A stretch of DNA of 64,000 nucleotides from Aegilops tauschii subsp. strangulata (Eukaryota; Streptophyta; Magnoliopsida; Poales; Poaceae): contig NC_053035.3 of assembly GCF_002575655.3 (NCBI RefSeq), positions 503,098,601-503,162,600 of the forward strand. Reading direction: 5' to 3'. The position numbers were made by a program, and so were the translations under genes. Under the pieces are notes generated by a model. It searched no databases and was not told where the DNA came from. It was given only the letters and a program-made list of their open reading frames with translations. Each line of letters begins with the position of its first letter. The first letter of the stretch is position 1. Below, in pieces: positions 22,909 to 33,760 of this stretch.

Positions 22909-25900
22909 ATGGCGACGCGGTACTGGATCGCCGCCCTGCCCGTCGCCGACGACAACGTCGCCGCCGGCAAGACGGCCCTCTGGGCGCGCCTCCAGGACGC
23001 CATCTCCCGCCACTCCTTCGACACCCCGCTCTACCGCGTAAGCACCCCCTCCTCCTCCTCCTTTGCCGTCGATCGCCCTCCGCCTTCTGCCCCTGACTGA
23101 CTCGACTCCCCTGGCCTCCGCGCGCAGTTCACCGTCCCGGATCTCCGCCCCGGCACGCTCGACTCCCTGCTCGCCCTCAGCGACGACCTCGTCAAGGTAC
23201 CTGCTTTCCATCCCGATCTTGCCCCCCACCCCTCTTCTTGGCCCCCGGCCTGATCCGGCCTCTGGCTGCAGTCCAACATCTTCATCGAGGGCGTCTCCCA
23301 CAAGATCCGCCGGCAGATCGAGGACCTGGAGCGCGCCGGAGGGGTCGAGCCCGGCACCCTCACCGTCGACGGCGTCCCCGTCGACAGCTACCTCACCAGG
23401 TCCCTCCTTCTGCCTGTGCCCTGTGCCGCTGCTTACATTCTTCATCTGCCAACTGCTTACATTCTTCGACTCTACTGGACGCAGGTTCGTGTGGGACGAG
23501 GGCAAGTACCCCGTCAACGCCCCGCTCAAGGAGACCGTCGCCAGCATCCAGTCCCAGGTCGCCAAGATCGAGGACGACATGAAGGTGATGATTAACTCTG
23601 CTTCTGCGTCTCTTCATCAGTTCACTTCTTCTTCATACTGACCAAATTACAGTTGGGTGCTAGTAAGATTTTGGAACATTGGCAGCAACTTAACACTACA
23701 TTAGCTAGGCTAGCCGGGTACTGTATTTTGGACAGTGTTGTTTAACACTTTAACAGTTACATTTGGTCCTCTGCGCTGAATTGGTAGATTTTGGATGTAG
23801 CTTACTTCCTGTTTGCCTTGGTATGTTCGGTTCCGGCTAAGGTACCTATTTGTGCAGCTAGTTACATGAGTATTTATTTAGTCTCCTGTCCCCTTTTCTG
23901 GCACTGAATTGCCACATAATGTTCATTATGCAAACAGCCAGGGAATTGGTACCACATTTTGTCAGTAATAAAAGGAATAAATTGAAGTAATTATAACGGA
24001 AATACTACATCGATCTTTCCTGTCATTAGTCTCCAGTCCTCATCACAAGTGCTGTCTTGGTTTTATACAGACCTTCGTTTTATTTTGTACTCATAGATGC
24101 AAATAAGTGTTTTGGTTGGATGTTACATTTACAGAAGGACTGAATATGCCCTTTTCCAGGTTAGAGTTGCTGAATACGGTAATGTTAAGAGCCAGCTTGG
24201 CGCAATCAACAGGAAGCAAACTGGAAGGTAAATCGTCTCACCATACTTCCTGACTAGCTCTAGAGGGAGGGACATGCTTGGTACTAGTATTATGCTACTC
24301 TGTTGCTTGCCTTGAGTCCTACTCTGATTGATTGTTCCTCTTGTATGGCAGTTTAGCAGTTCGTGACCTTTCCAACCTCATAAAACCAGAGGATATGGTC
24401 ACTTCGGAACATCTAGTGACACTCCTTTCTATTGTGCCAAAGTATTCCCAAAAAGACTGGTTATCAAGCTACGAGTCACTCGATACGTTTGTGGTAAGTT
24501 CAGAAGCCTTTGAATATGGATAATGTCTGTGATAATTCATTGTTTGAACTATTTTCATGCCTTGCTTCATTTCAGCATTTGTCTATTTTATTTATGGCTA
24601 CTTAATTAAAACCAAGAGTGTTTATTTGGTTCACCATTTCTGGTCTTAATGCTATCATAAGAACTCGCCATCACAGAAATCTTCCAAATTCTAGATACAT
24701 TTGACTTGCAGTCGTTTACCTGGGTGCTATTTACTCTGCCCTTATGAGGAGCTTTCAAGTTGTCCTAGTTTGTGATTGTATTCAGTTGATTCTTTCAATT
24801 GAGCTAATTATTGTTTATATAGGTTCCGAGATCGTCAAAAAAGCTTTACGAGGACAATGAGTATGCTCTCTACACTGTAACATTATTTGCCAAGGTTGTT
24901 GACAACTTTAAGGTCCATGCTCGTGAGAAAGGTTTCCAGGTAACTTTGTTGCCTGATCCTTTCTTTTAAACCATCGCTTGCATTTAACCTTAATTTGGCA
25001 TGGTGGCAGTACTTCCATGTAGCCTTTCGTATAGCTCCTAATAGCTGGGCAAAAATTAATCTTGCCAGTTGGTACCTATCATTCTCTCGTAACTGTTTTG
25101 TCATCCACTAACTTCTAATTCACACTTGATTTCAGATCCGTGACTTTGAGTATAGTCCTGAAGCACAGGAGAGTCGGAAGCAAGAGCTAGAAAAACTGCT
25201 GCAAGACCAGGAAGTTATGAGGACCTCTCTATTGCAATGGTGCTATGCAAGTTACAGTGAGGTACATGTCTTCTGCAGTGTATTATGTCCTAATATCATC
25301 TATGAACCGTATGGTGAACAAACCACATGCCCTTAGTTCCTGTACATTTGCAAAAGATACTGTAGAAATAAGTCGGTCAAATATTTCATTTGATTGCACA
25401 GATGTTCTTCATCAGAACTCATCCATTATGAACTACTCTCCAGCTCGTGGTTGGTTTCTACTGTAGTTTCCTCATCTATTTACTATGTTAGCCTACACAA
25501 ACTTTTGATTTTTCTTTCTAGTTCAATCGCAAGCCTGAACATGAAGGTTGTGAATTTGTTCAATGGTTAATTGGTTATTTGATCTCCTTCAGTGGTAGTC
25601 TGAAAACCAGAACATGGTGTGATCATATCATGCTGAATCTGAATTTCTATTTTGATAGTGCGAACTCACATAGTTGTCACTCTCTGGTAGTTTTCTCTTG
25701 TTAAAACTGTAAGGACAATAGTTGAGTTGCAACTTCCATGGCATAATGGAATCTGGGGCTTATTTTTGTTAATGCTGTTATTTTCTCACCAGTGCATCCT
25801 TTTTTAGGGCGAAATCATATGGCTGTCAACTCATTAAGCAGATTGGGATGCATCCCCTTTGTTTTCTGATCCGTGATTGTTAGTTCAAAGCTACAAATGA

Positions 25901-26706
25901 TGGCTGCTATTCATTCGTTTAAGCTCTGCAGAATTTTAACATGTGCCCATTATCGTAAAATCGTAGTAATAGGCAAAACGGATCGGCTTCTCTATTGATG
26001 GAACACTACTGTTATGTTATTTGTCTGTGTATGGCAGTGCTACTCCTAGTGGTCATCATGGCAGAACTTAACTCATGAGAGTATACCTAGAATATTGGGC
26101 TTTAGTTGCTTGGTTGCTGGGCAATCATGGTTTGCTAAGTTTATTTGCTTCTTTATCAATAAATATCACTCCTCACGGTTCCTGTACTATATTTCTAGGT
26201 ATTTAGCTCCTGGATGCATTTCTCTGCTGTTCGTGTCTTCGTAGAGAGCATTCTGAGATATGGTCTGCCTGCACGGTTCCTGGTAATTTCCCTGTCTGTT
26301 ATTTGACAGCCAGCTTTATCTTTCACATCTGATCTGTAACTAGTTTTTACAACAGACAACTGCCCTGTTCATGGTAATTTACCTTGCTGTTCTACAATAG
26401 CCAGTCTAACACGGTCATCTCTGATCCCGGCTGTGTTTGTATCAGTCTGTTGTCCTAGCACCATCTACAAAGAGTGAGAAGAAAGTAAGGAACATCTTGG
26501 AAGGGCTATGCGGCAATGCCAACAGGTAAATTCCATGCCTAGGCTGCAGTCCATTGGCTTTCTTACTCTGCTCATGTCATTTGCTAACCGAGCCTTCGAA
26601 TTACAGCAGCTACTGGAGATCCGAAGACGACGTGGGCATGGCTGCTGGCCTGGGAGGCGAGACAGAGTCCCACCCTTACGTCTCCTTCACCATAAACTTT
26701 GTCTGA
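22909..26706 (+). CDS. VHA-C: V-type H+-ATPase subunit C
   Basis: Eleven exons with GT-AG borders: 22909-23037, 23128-23196, 23272-23399, 23485-23584, 24160-24227, 24352-24493, 24823-24939, 25136-25261, 26199-26282, 26446-26525, 26607-26706. They join in frame to a 380-residue protein, the usual length for plant subunit C (Arabidopsis DET3 family). It starts [16 protein letters not shown] and contains [71 protein letters not shown] and [20 protein letters not shown], ending YVSFTINFV. Subunit C bridges the V1 sector and the stator stalks and controls reversible assembly of the proton pump on vacuole and endomembranes. No frameshift or stop is seen, so it is probably functional. It is convergent with RLP1; its 3' UTR runs to AATAATAAAATC-like signals near 26950. 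Its last two exons are copied four times downstream, wholly or in part. Confidence 0.95.
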
Positions 26707-27280
26707 GGGTGTTTGATGTATATTATTTTGTGACATCAATTCTTTCATGGTATGTCGGTTTCGGTTTATACTTCTGTAGTAGATGATCCGCGCCGATCAA
26801 TAATGTAGTCTTTCAGAGAACCTTGAACGTATCCTGGCACAAACTGGGACTTCTCTTTTTTTGTTCTGCTACGGTGTTGCAACTGTTTACTTCTTGTGCA
26901 GTGTTGTATTACTGGGTACATTATTGTAATTTTGAGTAACCAGAATCTATAATAATAAAATCAAGGTGAATAAGCTGGCTAATATAAACAGTTATGTTGT
27001 TCACTGGTGTGAATTTGTTTGACAAGTAGATGACCTCTTTGCCCCCTTGTTGGTTGTAATGTGTATTGGTCAGCCAAAAAATCAAATATACAAATTTGTC
27101 ATACTTCCAAATTGAAACGTTCAATAGGAGATTGTATTGAGGAAAGTGTTCTCTTCATTACTTCCTTTCCTGTTGCCTCTAAAATAGTCGATAACTGTTT
27201 TGCCTCTTATCATTGATGATCACCAATACAAAGTGACATTTAGAAAACATTCATACAAGTTTTGTTTTCACTAAATTTTA

Positions 27281-27396
27281 CTCCTCCGTAAAGAAATACA
27301 AGAGCGTTTAGATCACTACTATAGTGATCTAGTAGTGATCTAAACGCTGTTATATTTCAGTGATCTAAACGCTTTTATATTTCTTAAAAGAGGGAG
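27281..27396. mobile_element. Stowaway MITE
   Basis: CTCCTCCGTAAAGAAATAC ... TTAAAAGAGGGAG is flanked by TA on both sides and has internal GATCTAAACGC palindromes. Copies at equivalent positions (33273 and 57804) show it was present before the unit duplicated. Confidence 0.8.
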
Positions 27397-27774
27397 TATC
27401 TAACAAGAAGTTGCTCAGGCATGGAAATACATTTTGCCGAAAGGTAATAAAGTCATACTTCAGAAAAATCATTCCATACATCTTATGATCCAAAATAACC
27501 ATCTAAGCAAGAAATGGGACCTTGCACATTACGTGGCATAAGAAATCCAAGTAGTTCTGAATAATATTACACCATTAATGGGTATGCCATAGCAGGATAC
27601 ATTTATTTTATGAGATGAAACCTTGTGGCATGCACAACTACCACCGACTGTTCAAAGATACAATACAATACATGAATAAGTTCTGAATGGTAAAGTGTGT
27701 GACAATACAATATAGCAATAAGTTTTCCAGGCCCCTTAATCTTGTAGCGGTATCTTTGGTAGTTCTTGATTAAT

Positions 27775-30700
27775 TCACACCTGTGGTCCGAACCATTTTT
27801 GCCAAGTAACAACAGAGATGACATACAACCTGTCATATAGCTTGTCGAGTAGCCCGAAATAAGCATAACTCCATCTCTTCATGAAGAGAAGTCCAAAAAA
27901 CACCATCCAGGTGCCCGCCACAAAGCCAATAATTGATCCAAGAAGAAAATCTATTTGAGACAAGCCATCTTCAGGCAACCTTGTTGGTTCTCCATTGGTT
28001 GGCGGATCTCTAGGCGGACCAGGACATTGCCTTAGAACTGGATGTCCACAAAGACCAGGATTACCAATGTACATATAGGCTGCATCATCTGTACCGAGGA
28101 TGTTGAGTTGATGCCCTGAGGGTATCCTTCCCGATAGATTGTTGTACGACAAGTTCAGACGGCTCAGGTATGTCAAATCTGATAAGCTCCGGGGAATTTG
28201 CCCACCAAGTATGTTCTTTGACAGGTCAAGAGACTCCAACAATCGAAGGTTGCCAATCTTATATGGGATATTTCCACTCAACATGTTTGATGATAAATTC
28301 AAATTTATGAGACCAGCAAGGGCGCTTAGTTTCACTGGGATTTCTCCAGTCAAACTGTTGCAAGATAAATCAATGCTCATCAAATATAGAGCATTCTTTG
28401 TGTATTCAAGCACTTGCCCTTTTATCACCACTGACAAGCTATCATTAGACATTCCCATATCAGTCAAACCATACTTGTCACTGTACTCTTCAGCGAAAGG
28501 ATCATCTAATGGTGTATAATCATCTGTAGCAGCAGTGCCAGTCAAAGCTTTCAAGTTTTCCATATACGGTGGTATGGCCCCGGAAAAGTTATTATTAGAT
28601 AGATCTAGAATACGAACATCCTGAAGTCCCATTATTTCATTTGGGATTTGACCAAAAAAGTTGTTTGATCTTAATCGTAGGATAACCAAACCAGGCATGG
28701 ATTTACTAATCCATCTAGGTAACTCTCCAGTGAATTTGTTTTGACTTAGATCGAGGAAACTAAGATTCTGACATTGTTGTAGGAACAAAGGAAATCCACC
28801 TGAAAAACTGTTGTTGCTTAGAAGAAGAGTGGTGATTTTCAAGCTGAAAGAACTTAATGAATTGACTCCTGTAGAGTTGTTGCTAGATTGGTTCTGTGGT
28901 TTCAACTCTTTTTGGCCACAATCAGGAAGTTCTTTTGAAAGCATATTGTTCGAAAGATCCAAGACCCGCAGTTTTTGCAGTCGACAAATTGACGTTGGAA
29001 TAGTCCCGGTTATAGAATTGGAAAACAGAACTGCAACCTCCAAATGTGGAGCTTGGAAATTTGGCACAAACCCATCTAAAGAGTTTCTTGATATGTCCAA
29101 TAACTCAATTGTTCTTGGTAACTTGGGTATCAAACCAGTCAGTTGATTTGACTGCATTGAAAGCGCAATCACAGACATGAACTCCATACTTAATGGTAAC
29201 TCACCGCTAAGTTGGTTTGAGGATAAGTCCAAATGTGTAGCTTGAGAAAAGGTTTCCCAAAACCAATCTGGGATCCTACCAACTAGACCCGTGTTTGAAA
29301 TTTTAAGGTCACTGGTGCTATTTTGCCATCGAAACCATTCAGGAAACCCGGGACCCAAATTACAAGATGAAAGCCATGCTGTATCCAAGTTGAACGGAGG
29401 CACCCAATGCGAGTCCATAATGAGTTCCACCTTATTATTAAATAAGTAGATGAACTTTAAATTCACCAAACCAGCAAAATGACCTTCTGATATCACACCA
29501 CTCAAGTTGTTGTTTTGAAGAGCTAATGTAGTCAACTTTGTAAGCGCACTAATCTCTACGGGCAGTGAACCACTCAAATTGTTGTTTCCAAGGTCTAAGT
29601 CAGTCAAGCTTGTAAGCGCGCCAATCTCCATGGGCACCGGACCGTTCAAGTTGTTTTCATCAAGGTGTAAGTAAGTCAAATTCGTAAGTCTGCTAATATC
29701 CACAAGCACTGAACCGCTCAACTGATTGCCAGTGACATCAAGCATGCTTAAGCTAGTAAGGGTTGACACGAATGGTAAAGTCGTGCCAGTGAGGTTGGCA
29801 CCGACCAAAAACAGCTCTTGCAAATTATTCCAAGAACAATTGGGTAACCTGTCAATCACCTCTGTTATGTCCCCGCTGATGTAGTTGTTGCTGAAATCTA
29901 GAGACCTTAAATTACACATATTTTTCAGTGTTCCCGGTATCATCCCCTGGATGTTGTTATCTAGAATACTAAAGGTCTCTAACAAGGTCAAGTTTCCCAA
30001 CTCTTGAGGAAACGTGCCTGTTAATTCACAACCCTCTAAGCGTAGGCTGCTGAGGCTAGTTACATCCCAGAACCAATTGTGTGCAGCCGGACCGCTGAAA
30101 TTGTTAAAAGAGAGGTCAAGCTCCTCAAGAAGCGTAAGGTTGTGGTGTTGAAGTGATGATGGAGTATTACTCTTATTAAGACCACATGAAGACAGAAACA
30201 TTACAGCCAAATTGGGGATGGCGCTGACAGTATGGAACCAGTCAACGACTCCACTGAGGTCGATGTAGTGCATGTTAAGATGTTGTAGCGATTGGAGACG
30301 CGACAACCAAGATATATCCTTTGAGTATAGGTCATTGTATGGATAGGTGTACATGAAGTAGTTCTGTATGTCAAGTTGTACCAATTTGGACAGATTGCCT
30401 AGCTGAGGAGGCACTCTACCCCGAAAATCCATGTTGGAGAGGTTGAGATAAGTCAAACTCTGGAGAGAGCCTAAGAATCCCGGCATAGCCCTTGCACTTC
30501 CGAGAAGAATATTCAAGCTCAAATCTAGATGCTTGAGATGTTGGAGAGCAACCAGCGAAGAAGATACCTGTCCATGTAGCGAGTGGTCTTGAGGGTAACC
30601 ATCGACACGAAGGGACTCATAACTTGTTGGAACTGGAAAATCGTTGCGGAGGTCAAGCTTGACGACGTGGCCTGTCCGGCGGCTGCAGGTGACGCCGCTC

Positions 30701-30906
30701 CACCGGCAGCAGTCGTGGTGTCGTTGCTGCCATGAGACGAGGCGATTGTCTGGGTCACGCGTGATGCCGGCCTTGAAGGAGAGCAGCGCGGCTCTCTCGG
30801 CCGGGATGCAGCTCCCGTTGGATATTCCTCTCGTGCTGTCAACGGAGTAGGCGGTGGTGATGGCTGCAGCTAGGATGGTTAGGAAGAGGAAGCTCGCTGC
30901 GGCCAT
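27775..30906 (-). CDS. LRR receptor-like protein RLP1 (kinase-less)
   Basis: Single-exon, 1043 residues from the ATG at 30906, which begins a typical signal peptide (MAAASFLFLTILAAA); the frame stays open 24 codons further upstream. Order: signal peptide 1-21; LRRNT_2 with CIPAERAALLSFKAG and HDCCRWSGVTC; roughly 30 extracellular LRRs; non-LRR island about 790-835; four more LRRs; acidic linker after GLCGHP; transmembrane segment about 987-1008 with a GxxxG (GSIIG); basic 35-residue cytosolic tail ending TWQKWFGPQV. It has no kinase domain. Such RLPs (Cf, EIX and HcrVf type) act at the plasma membrane, typically with the adaptor kinase SOBIR1, to sense microbial molecules; the ligand here is unknown. 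Compared with RLP2 it has two extra LRRs near 29500-29680. No disabling mutation is seen. Confidence 0.9.
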   Translation of the reverse strand: MAAASFLFLTILAAAITTAYSVDSTRGISNGSCIPAERAALLSFKAGITRDPDNRLVSWQQRHHDCCRWSGVTCSRRTGHVVKLDLRNDFPVPTSYESLRVDGYPQDHSLHGQVSSSLVALQHLKHLDLSLNILLGSARAMPGFLGSLQSLTYLNLSNMDFRGRVPPQLGNLSKLVQLDIQNYFMYTYPYNDLYSKDISWLSRLQSLQHLNMHYIDLSGVVDWFHTVSAIPNLAVMFLSSCGLNKSNTPSSLQHHNLTLLEELDLSFNNFSGPAAHNWFWDVTSLSSLRLEGCELTGTFPQELGNLTLLETFSILDNNIQGMIPGTLKNMCNLRSLDFSNNYISGDITEVIDRLPNCSWNNLQELFLVGANLTGTTLPFVSTLTSLSMLDVTGNQLSGSVLVDISRLTNLTYLHLDENNLNGPVPMEIGALTSLTDLDLGNNNLSGSLPVEISALTKLTTLALQNNNLSGVISEGHFAGLVNLKFIYLFNNKVELIMDSHWVPPFNLDTAWLSSCNLGPGFPEWFRWQNSTSDLKISNTGLVGRIPDWFWETFSQATHLDLSSNQLSGELPLSMEFMSVIALSMQSNQLTGLIPKLPRTIELLDISRNSLDGFVPNFQAPHLEVAVLFSNSITGTIPTSICRLQKLRVLDLSNNMLSKELPDCGQKELKPQNQSSNNSTGVNSLSSFSLKITTLLLSNNSFSGGFPLFLQQCQNLSFLDLSQNKFTGELPRWISKSMPGLVILRLRSNNFFGQIPNEIMGLQDVRILDLSNNNFSGAIPPYMENLKALTGTAATDDYTPLDDPFAEEYSDKYGLTDMGMSNDSLSVVIKGQVLEYTKNALYLMSIDLSCNSLTGEIPVKLSALAGLINLNLSSNMLSGNIPYKIGNLRLLESLDLSKNILGGQIPRSLSDLTYLSRLNLSYNNLSGRIPSGHQLNILGTDDAAYMYIGNPGLCGHPVLRQCPGPPRDPPTNGEPTRLPEDGLSQIDFLLGSIIGFVAGTWMVFFGLLFMKRWSYAYFGLLDKLYDRLYVISVVTWQKWFGPQV

Positions 30907-31444
30907 GGCGTTGCTCTGGGGTCGGCTAGTGTGTGCTGGCAATGGCATGGAGGGGATGCCGAACGAAAACATGGTCATGGTGCAGTTTTTACTGAAGAAG
31001 AAGTGTCAAAGGAGAAATGCTGTGTGGTACTGGTATATCTTGTAGAGGCTACCGGTTACCACAACTTGGGATGAGTCACACGCTAGCTAGCTGGTCCAAG
31101 CGAAAACATGGTCATGGTACAGTTTCCATCATAGTATTAACTTTCCAAGGAGAAAAATTTGCAGGGGCTATCAGCTACCACAGATGTGACTGTCAGTCTA
31201 TCACTCTCTTGTAGACCAAAGACCTGAACAATCATGTTTCAAATTAATTAAATATTTTTTTCTTAAGAATCCCAATCAAATAAATTGGTGGAGGATCTTG
31301 GCCCAGCTACATGGTGTGTCGATTACTTTGAGGCGACACGTGATGACGGCGACCACGAAGGGAAGCTTCTGCTAGCCCAGTGCAAAGCTAGCCTTCATCT
31401 ATACAAACCACACGATCCATCTATACTTTGATGGATTCAGCAAT
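30907..31444. promoter_or_regulatory. RLP1 upstream region (shared with RLP3)
   Basis: Sequence upstream of RLP1 is closely matched at 56143-56560 upstream of RLP3 (shared ACCACAACTT, AACATGGTCATGGTACAGTT and TGACTGTC) and as a remnant at about 49975-50155. No clear TATA box can be placed. Conservation among units marks this as the ancestral RLP promoter side of the duplicated block. Confidence 0.45.
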
Positions 31445-32147
31445 CACTACTAGGGAAAAGTTTATAGGCAGACGCTTACCAGTAGCGCGGGTTTATAACA
31501 CACGCTACTGCTACTTACTAGTAGCGCGGGTTTATACCCCTCGCTACTACTACGTTGATAGTAGTAGCGCCGGTTTATATCCCTCGCTACTACTAAATGG
31601 TCTCACCACCGGCGACCAGCCCCGATGCACCCTCCATCTCCTTCCTTTCTCCCTTGTTTCTCTTTTTTCCTCTCCCTCCCCCTCCGGTTTTACTCACCTT
31701 CCATGCCCATGCTTGCGCAGGTCGTCGACATGGCCAACCAGGACCTCTCTGACTTGGCCGCGAAGAGGATCCTCACACTGTCGTCTTACTCTTCACTGGA
31801 TCCAGTCCCTCTCCAACAGTCGTCACCGGATCTGGTCTGCCGCTACCCGTCCGCACCTCCGGTGACCCCTGTCATCGCTGGATCGAACCATTGACACCAT
31901 TGACAGTACGCACTGGGTCGAGATTTTTTTTTGAAATTAATAGTAGTAGCGCGGGTCAAAGACACGCATTACAGATATTTAGTAGTAGCGCGTGTGGAAT
32001 CTGCGCTACTACTCACACACATACTAGTAGCGTGGGATGGGCTGTGCTACTACTACCAGTTAACTGTAGTGCCGTAGTAGTAGCGCGGGCACCCGCGCTA
32101 CTACCAGCTATTTAAGCCGCGCTACTACTAGGCTTTTTCTAGTAGTG
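31445..32147. mobile_element. Small non-autonomous CACTA element
   Basis: 703 bp, starting CACTACTAGGGAAAAG and ending CTTTTTCTAGTAGTG, with the 3-bp duplication AAT on both sides (31442-31444 and 32148-32150). Subterminal 'AGTAGTAGCGCGGG' repeats occur in both orientations. The paralogous position near 56935 (GGATTCAGCAGTGAGCACC) lacks it, so it inserted after the unit duplicated. The short frames inside have no transposase motif. Confidence 0.9.
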
Positions 32148-32337
32148 AATCAGCACCAGGCAACGCACGCGTAATTTATTTGAGAGTGCCTATCAGCCTA
32201 TGCGTCACGCGACTGTAAATTCTCAGTCGACCTGCTACCCTTCTGATCGATAAACTAATCTTGTCGTTCGTATCCTGCCCTCGTACGTTTTCACTGCGTA
32301 CGTGGGCTTGTGTTTTCCACTACTCTTCCTTTTTTGT

Positions 32338-33250
32338 CTGGCCTTGTAATTTATCTTGCTGTTCAATAATAGTCAGTCTTAACACTATCATGTCTGATCC
32401 CTATTGTGTTTGCATCAGTCTGTTGTCCTAACACCATCTACAAAGAGTGAGAAGAAAGTAAGAATCATCTTGGAAGGGCTATGCGGCAATGCTAACAGGT
32501 AAATTCCATGCCTGGCCTGCAGTCCATTGGCGGTTGCTACTCGCAGCCTGCTCATGTCTTTCGCTAACCGAACCTTCGAATTACAGCAGCTACTGGAGAT
32601 CCGAAGACGACGTCGGCATGGCTGCTGGCCTGGGAGGCGAGACAGAGTCCCACCCTTGCGTCTCCTTCACCATAAACTTTGTCTGAGGATGTTTCATGTA
32701 TATTATTTTGTGACACCAATTCATTCATCGTATGTCGGTTTCGGTTCATACTTCTGTAGTAGATGATCCACGCCGATCAATAATGTAGTGTTTCGGAGAA
32801 CCTTGAATGTATCCTGGCACAAACTGGGACTTCTCTTTTTTTGTTCTGCTACGTTGTTGCAACTGTTCACTTTTTGTGCAGTGTTGTATTACTGGGTACA
32901 TTATTGTAATTTTGAGTAACAAGAATCTATAATAATAAAATCAAGGTGAATAAGCTGGGTAATATAAACAGTTATGTTGTTCACTGGTGTGAATTTGTTT
33001 GACAAGTAGATGACCTCTTTGCCCCCTTGTTGGTTGTAATGTGTGTTGGCCAGCCAAAAAATCAAATACACAAATTTGCATACTTCTAAATTGAAACGTT
33101 CAATAGGAGATTGCATTGAAGAAAGTGTTCTCTTCATTACTTCCTTGCCTGTTGCCTCTCAAAAAGTTGATAACTGTTTTGCCTCTTATCAATAGGTGAC
33201 AACATTGATGATCACCAATACAAAGTGACATTTAAAAAAAATTCATAAAA
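32338..33250 (+). pseudogene. VHA-C tail copy 2 (exons 10-11, 3' UTR)
   Basis: Exon 10 copy 32419-32498 and exon 11 copy 32587-32686 keep exactly the parental lengths (80 and 100 bp), splice sites and stop codon; substitutions are few (for example HPYVSF becomes HPCVSF). Homology begins in parental intron 9 and continues through the 3' UTR to the RLP2 downstream region. Without exons 1-9 it cannot make subunit C, but its intron and polyadenylation region could still be processed if transcribed. Confidence 0.9.
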
Positions 33251-33272
33251 GTTTTGTTTTCACTAAATTCTA

Positions 33273-33365
33273 CCCCCTCTGTAAAGAAACATGTTTAGAT
33301 CACTTGATCTAAACGCTGTTATATTTCAGTGATCTAAACGCTTTTATATTTCTTAACAGAGGGTG
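33273..33365. mobile_element. Stowaway MITE, duplicated with the unit
   Basis: CCCCCTCTGTAAAGAAAC ... TTAACAGAGGGTG, flanked by TA. It sits in the same relative position as 27281-27396 but has lost part of its core. Confidence 0.7.
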
Positions 33366-33760
33366 TATTTAACAAGAAGTTGCATGGAAATACATTTTGC
33401 CGAAAGGTAATAAAAACGTAATTCATGAAAATTAGTCCATACATCTTATGATCCAAAATAATCATCTAAACAAGCAAGGGGACCTTGCACATTACGTGGC
33501 ATAAGAAATCCAAGTAGTTCTGAATAATATTACACCATTAATGGGTATGCCATAGCAGGATACATTTATTTTATGAGACGAAACTGTGTGGCATGCACAA
33601 CTTCCACCGGCGGTACAAAGATACAATACGATACATCAGTAATTTCTGAATGATAAAGTGTTTGACAATACAATATAGAAATAAGTTCTTCAGGCCCCTT
33701 AATCTTGTAGCGATATCTTTGGTAGTTCTTGCTTAATTCATACCCGTGGTCCGAACCATT

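Noticed and set aside
27775..30906. Interpretation as an LRR receptor kinase
   Set aside because: After the transmembrane segment only about 35 residues remain and there is no kinase domain.
31428..31894. Plus-strand frames upstream of RLP2
   Set aside because: They lie inside the 703-bp CACTA element and have no known domain.
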